Assembly: GCF_009807035.1 (NCBI RefSeq)
Contig: NZ_WUBI01000001.1
Coordinates: forward strand, 2,170,001-2,234,000
Direction of reading: 5' to 3'
DNA from: Paenibacillus dendrobii
GTDB lineage: Bacteria; Bacillota; Bacilli; Paenibacillales; Paenibacillaceae
DNA length: 64,000 nt
Each line of letters begins with the position of its first letter. The stretch's first letter is position 1. Below, piece by piece: positions 61,276 to 64,000 of this stretch. A program made the position numbers and the translations under genes. The notes under the pieces were generated by a model that did no database searches, was not told the origin of the DNA, and saw nothing but the letters and a program-made list of their open reading frames with translations.

Positions 61276-62253
61276 ATGGCGACAACCTATTTGCGTGATA
61301 TTTATGATCATTACTTTCTGGGCATGAACCCCTATCTAGGTGCCTTTGGAGAAAATACCGACATGGTTTTCACTCCCTATGATGGTGAAGGATCGATCCA
61401 GCGGATGTCTACAACCAGCGGGATCGAAATCGTCATTTCAGACTATCATTTATCGGATCACCGATCCATTACCCTTGCATCCAAATCGGCGATGGTTGAG
61501 CTCAGCTTCTGCCTGGAAGGCGCAGGCGGATTCAGTATTTCGGGACGATCACATGAACTATCTCCGGGCACTTGCTCACTTCAGTTTATGAACCATTTTC
61601 AAGCGGTATTTGAATATGCCAAAAGCCAGCCTGTCCGCTCCCTGGCTCTTGGAATTCCCGTCTCCTTGTATGCCCGTTTCATGCACGGTTGCAGCGCAGG
61701 CGAAAAAATGGATTTCTCCAGCATTCTCGGCGAGACTCCTTTCCGTATCTATCAAAAGCCCATTGATTCTGCAGTATCGGACATCCTGCTCCAAATGCTC
61801 GCATGTCCTTACAGCCACGCAACCCGCAGCCTTTACTTGGAGGCCAAGTCCCTGGAACTGTTGTCCATATATTTTGAACGCTTTTTCTTTGAAAAAGGGC
61901 AGCCTTCGGGCACATCGCATCTGTCAAGGTCGGACCGGGATAAAATTCAACAGGCGGCCCTGTTGTTGATCACCTCCATGGAGAGTCCCCCGTCTTTGCT
62001 TGGACTCTCGCGACTCGTCGGGCTGAACGACTTCAAGTTAAAGCATGGATTCAAGGAAATCTTCGGAACCACCGTGTTCGGTTATTTACGGGAGCAGCGC
62101 ATGCTTAAAGCGATGTCGCTTCTGGAGAAAGGGAACGTTACCATAAGCAGCGTAGCCGCGCAGGTAGGCTATGCCAATGCAAGCCATTTTACCGAGGCAT
62201 TCCGCCTCAGATTTGGCGTTAATCCTTCCGAATGGCTGCGCATGAGGAGCTAA
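61276..62253 (+). CDS. AraC family regulator, PchR-like
   Basis: 325 residues. An N-terminal effector domain (about 50-210, VELSFCLEGAGGFSI, SLQFMNHFQAVFEY) is followed by an AraC double helix-turn-helix with LLGLSRLVGLNDFKLKHGFKEIFGTTVFGYL and VAAQVGYANASHFTEAFRLRFG. This form is typical of PchR/AlcR/YqhC-like activators, many of which respond to siderophores. No siderophore genes are seen; an MFS transporter gene follows 107 bp downstream and is the probable target. Confidence 0.84.
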   Translation: MATTYLRDIYDHYFLGMNPYLGAFGENTDMVFTPYDGEGSIQRMSTTSGIEIVISDYHLSDHRSITLASKSAMVELSFCLEGAGGFSISGRSHELSPGTCSLQFMNHFQAVFEYAKSQPVRSLALGIPVSLYARFMHGCSAGEKMDFSSILGETPFRIYQKPIDSAVSDILLQMLACPYSHATRSLYLEAKSLELLSIYFERFFFEKGQPSGTSHLSRSDRDKIQQAALLLITSMESPPSLLGLSRLVGLNDFKLKHGFKEIFGTTVFGYLREQRMLKAMSLLEKGNVTISSVAAQVGYANASHFTEAFRLRFGVNPSEWLRMRS

Positions 62254-62360
62254 CCAAACAATCATCCGTCCAACCTCCTTCTTATCCGTCATCCGGTAGT
62301 CGTATGGGACCCCGTCTCCTATAATGACAAGTAGTTTGACTACGAAGGAGGCTTTCGAAG

Positions 62361-63596
62361 ATGGAATCAACCACAACATCCGCCGCTGTCCGCAGCCGTT
62401 CTTTCTGGCCCCTGGTCCTGACCGGCATGTTTCTGATTATTGCTACCACGGGTTTATCTCGCGTTGCTTTCGGCGCCGTACTCCCTTATATGAAGACGGG
62501 CCTTGGCCTGTCCAATTCAGAGGCGGGGCTGCTTGGAACAATGATGTTCCTGGGTTATCTGATTACGGTCGGATTATCAGGCCCCCTAACCATGAAATGG
62601 GGAGCGAAGAAGGTCCTTTTCATCGGCGGCTGGGGTGTTGTCATTAGCTTGTTTGCTTTGGCAACCGCTCCTTCCTTTAGCCTTGCCTGCATCTCTATTC
62701 TCATCATGGGCGGGGGAAGTGCCCTGGTATTCACTCCGCTGGTATCCATCATGATCGCTTCATTCCCTGATCGAAGAGGTATCGTGCTCGGACTGCTCCT
62801 CAGCGGAGCCGGCATCGGGATGTTCTTGAGCGGCATCGTTGTGCCTCTCATTGTGCTTCATGCTCCTCAGCCGGGATATCGGAGGGTCTGGCTTATTTTC
62901 GCCATCTTTTCATTACTGGTTCTCATTGCATCCTCCGTTGTACTGAGAAGGGTATCACCCGCCAACTCTGCGCAAGCGGGAGCACCGCAAAAGACAAACT
63001 GGTTTCGGAACAAGAACATCCTGCTAACGGCCTGCCTGTATTTCGCAGTTGGAATGGCATATCTTGTCCCTCTCCTGTATCAGACGAGTTATATGATCAA
63101 GCTGGATTTTTCGGATACGATTGCCGGCTTATGTTTTTCCGTGTCAGGCATCTTCGGAGTCATCGGAGGACCTGGATGGGGCGCCCTCTCCGATCGGATC
63201 GGCCTGCGGAAAGCGCTGATTCTCTCGATCTTAGCCGCTATAGCGGGCAACGTTCTGCCGGTGCTGTTTGAGAATTTGATCAGCTTTCTGATTTCCGGCG
63301 CTCTCCTTGGCTCGACCATCGGCGGAATAGCCACCCTTATCCAGGCCAAAGCCTCACATCAGGTGCCTCAGCGCTATGTTTCGGTTGTCATTGGCTTCAT
63401 TTCCGTCTTTTATGCGGTGGGGCAAATGCTTGGCCCGATCCTGGCAGGCGTGTTCATTGAATTCGGCGGAGGCTTTGCGTCGGCATACCTCTTCGGTGCA
63501 GCGGTGTATCTCCTCGGATTGCTGCTGGAAGTATGCTTCAAACCCAAGAAGTCGGAAGCAGCACGGAAATCGGCAGAAGCAAATGCTGCCCGGTAA
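62361..63596 (+). CDS. MFS transporter (YbfB/YjiJ- or CynX-like)
   Basis: 411 residues with 12 helices; ATG 62361 with GGAGG 9 nt upstream. Segments include GLSRVAFGAVLPYMKTGLGL, FPDRRGIVLGLLLSGAGIGMFL, LSDRIGLRKALI (typical MFS loop) and GPILAGVFIEFGGG. It is probably an exporter or a uniporter for small organic compounds, co-regulated with the AraC gene before it. Substrate unknown. Confidence 0.84.
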   Translation: MESTTTSAAVRSRSFWPLVLTGMFLIIATTGLSRVAFGAVLPYMKTGLGLSNSEAGLLGTMMFLGYLITVGLSGPLTMKWGAKKVLFIGGWGVVISLFALATAPSFSLACISILIMGGGSALVFTPLVSIMIASFPDRRGIVLGLLLSGAGIGMFLSGIVVPLIVLHAPQPGYRRVWLIFAIFSLLVLIASSVVLRRVSPANSAQAGAPQKTNWFRNKNILLTACLYFAVGMAYLVPLLYQTSYMIKLDFSDTIAGLCFSVSGIFGVIGGPGWGALSDRIGLRKALILSILAAIAGNVLPVLFENLISFLISGALLGSTIGGIATLIQAKASHQVPQRYVSVVIGFISVFYAVGQMLGPILAGVFIEFGGGFASAYLFGAAVYLLGLLLEVCFKPKKSEAARKSAEANAAR

Positions 63597-63621
63597 CATC
63601 ACCATTAATTTTGGCAATATC

Positions 63622-63652
63622 AAAAAAGGGCCCCGAGCGGGACCCCTTTTTG
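63622..63652. terminator. Bidirectional terminator after MFS gene and DAHP synthase gene
   Basis: AAAGGGGCCCCG / CGGGACCCCTTT hairpin (one mismatch) with A and T runs at both ends. Confidence 0.82.
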
Positions 63653-63713
63653 TATTACGAATACTTGTATCCGTTATTCTTTTCAAGATATGCTGCTAGC
63701 GCTCCGATCTTCA

Positions 63714-64000
63714 TTACATCAGTCCGGAGCTTTTCACTGCATGATAAAAGTCATGGAACTGCGGAATGTTCAGCTGCTGCGCAGCATCAGACAACGCCGT
63801 GGCCGGATCCGGATGAACCTCAACCATCACGCCGTCTGCTCCTGCAGCCAAGGCTGCTTTGGCGCACGGTGCCAATATATCCTTGCGTCCTGTGGAGTGC
63901 GTAACATCAACCAATACAGGCAGATGCGTCTCTTGTTTCAGAATCGGTACGGCCGAGATATCCAGCGTGTTGCGCGTTGCTTTTTCATAGGTTCGGATGC
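63714..64000 (-). CDS. aroF: 3-deoxy-7-phosphoheptulonate synthase, C-terminal part (5' end outside window)
   Basis: The last 95 codons are visible, ending at TAA 63714-63716. Sequence such as [48 protein letters not shown] and ALSDAAQQL is the end of the type I-beta DAHP synthase that starts aromatic amino acid synthesis from PEP and erythrose-4-P. The catalytic lysine region is outside. Confidence 0.9.
   Translation of the reverse strand, partial: IRTYEKATRNTLDISAVPILKQETHLPVLVDVTHSTGRKDILAPCAKAALAAGADGVMVEVHPDPATALSDAAQQLNIPQFHDFYHAVKSSGLM

Overview
The window looks like chromosomal DNA of a Paenibacillus-type, low- to mid-GC Gram-positive soil bacterium. Evidence: AGGAGG ribosome binding sites with frequent TTG and GTG starts, lipoprotein-type sugar-binding proteins, YesM/YesN-style two-component and membrane-bound AraC regulators, cre-like catabolite sites, c-di-AMP (ydaO-type) riboswitches, and sugar ABC importers without their own ATPase gene. 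I found no rRNA, tRNA, CRISPR array, complete IS element or prophage. Gene density is high, and many convergent gene pairs share bidirectional hairpin terminators.

Layout. 1-9.5 kb: a large secreted modular protein (lamin-tail, OB-fold and PHP-phosphoesterase-like parts; its 3' end lies outside the window), a HupE/UreJ-type membrane protein, a nitroreductase, an acyl-CoA-dehydrogenase-like flavoprotein, and an EmrB/QacA-type exporter facing a MarR regulator over two operator palindromes. 9.5-13.6 kb: two tandem CodA-like amidohydrolases divergent from a LysR regulator, then a small membrane protein with a ribosomal L7/L12-like C-terminus. 13.7-23.3 kb: a sialic acid locus (yhcH-like anomerase, solute-binding protein, two permeases, nanK, nanA, nanE) with a YesM/YesN-like two-component system just upstream. 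23.4-24.3 kb: an SH3-NlpC/P60 wall hydrolase.

24.6-46.7 kb is a pectin and hexuronate utilisation locus. The minus-strand arm encodes a permease, a solute-binding protein, GH105, GH28, an alpha/beta hydrolase, a pectinesterase and GH43. The partner permease is on the plus strand, followed by a membrane-bound AraC regulator. The plus-strand arm encodes an ExuR-like LacI regulator, uxaB, uxaA, uxaC, an esterase, a rhamnogalacturonan-acetylesterase-like SGNH protein, a TIM-barrel epimerase-like protein and a SASA-type acetylesterase. None of the enzymes has a signal peptide, so the model is import of methylated and acetylated oligogalacturonides followed by cytoplasmic de-esterification, depolymerisation and conversion of galacturonate to 2-keto-3-deoxygluconate.

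46.7-64 kb: an SsuABC/TauABC-type ABC transporter with an OsmC protein, a membrane-anchored penicillin-acylase-family hydrolase, a decayed HelD-like helicase remnant, nupC-deoD with an Mga-like regulator upstream, an alpha/beta hydrolase whose leader carries two tandem c-di-AMP riboswitches each followed by a terminator-like hairpin, a YxjG-like methionine synthase with a LysR gene, an AraC regulator with an MFS transporter, and the C-terminal end of a DAHP synthase.

The most unusual items are the tandem c-di-AMP riboswitches in front of an alpha/beta hydrolase, a DeoD protein lacking the usual catalytic Asp, the wholly cytoplasmic pectin system with split permeases, a perfect 16-bp inverted repeat inside the osmC-like coding end, and the HelD remnant with a deleted Walker A motif.
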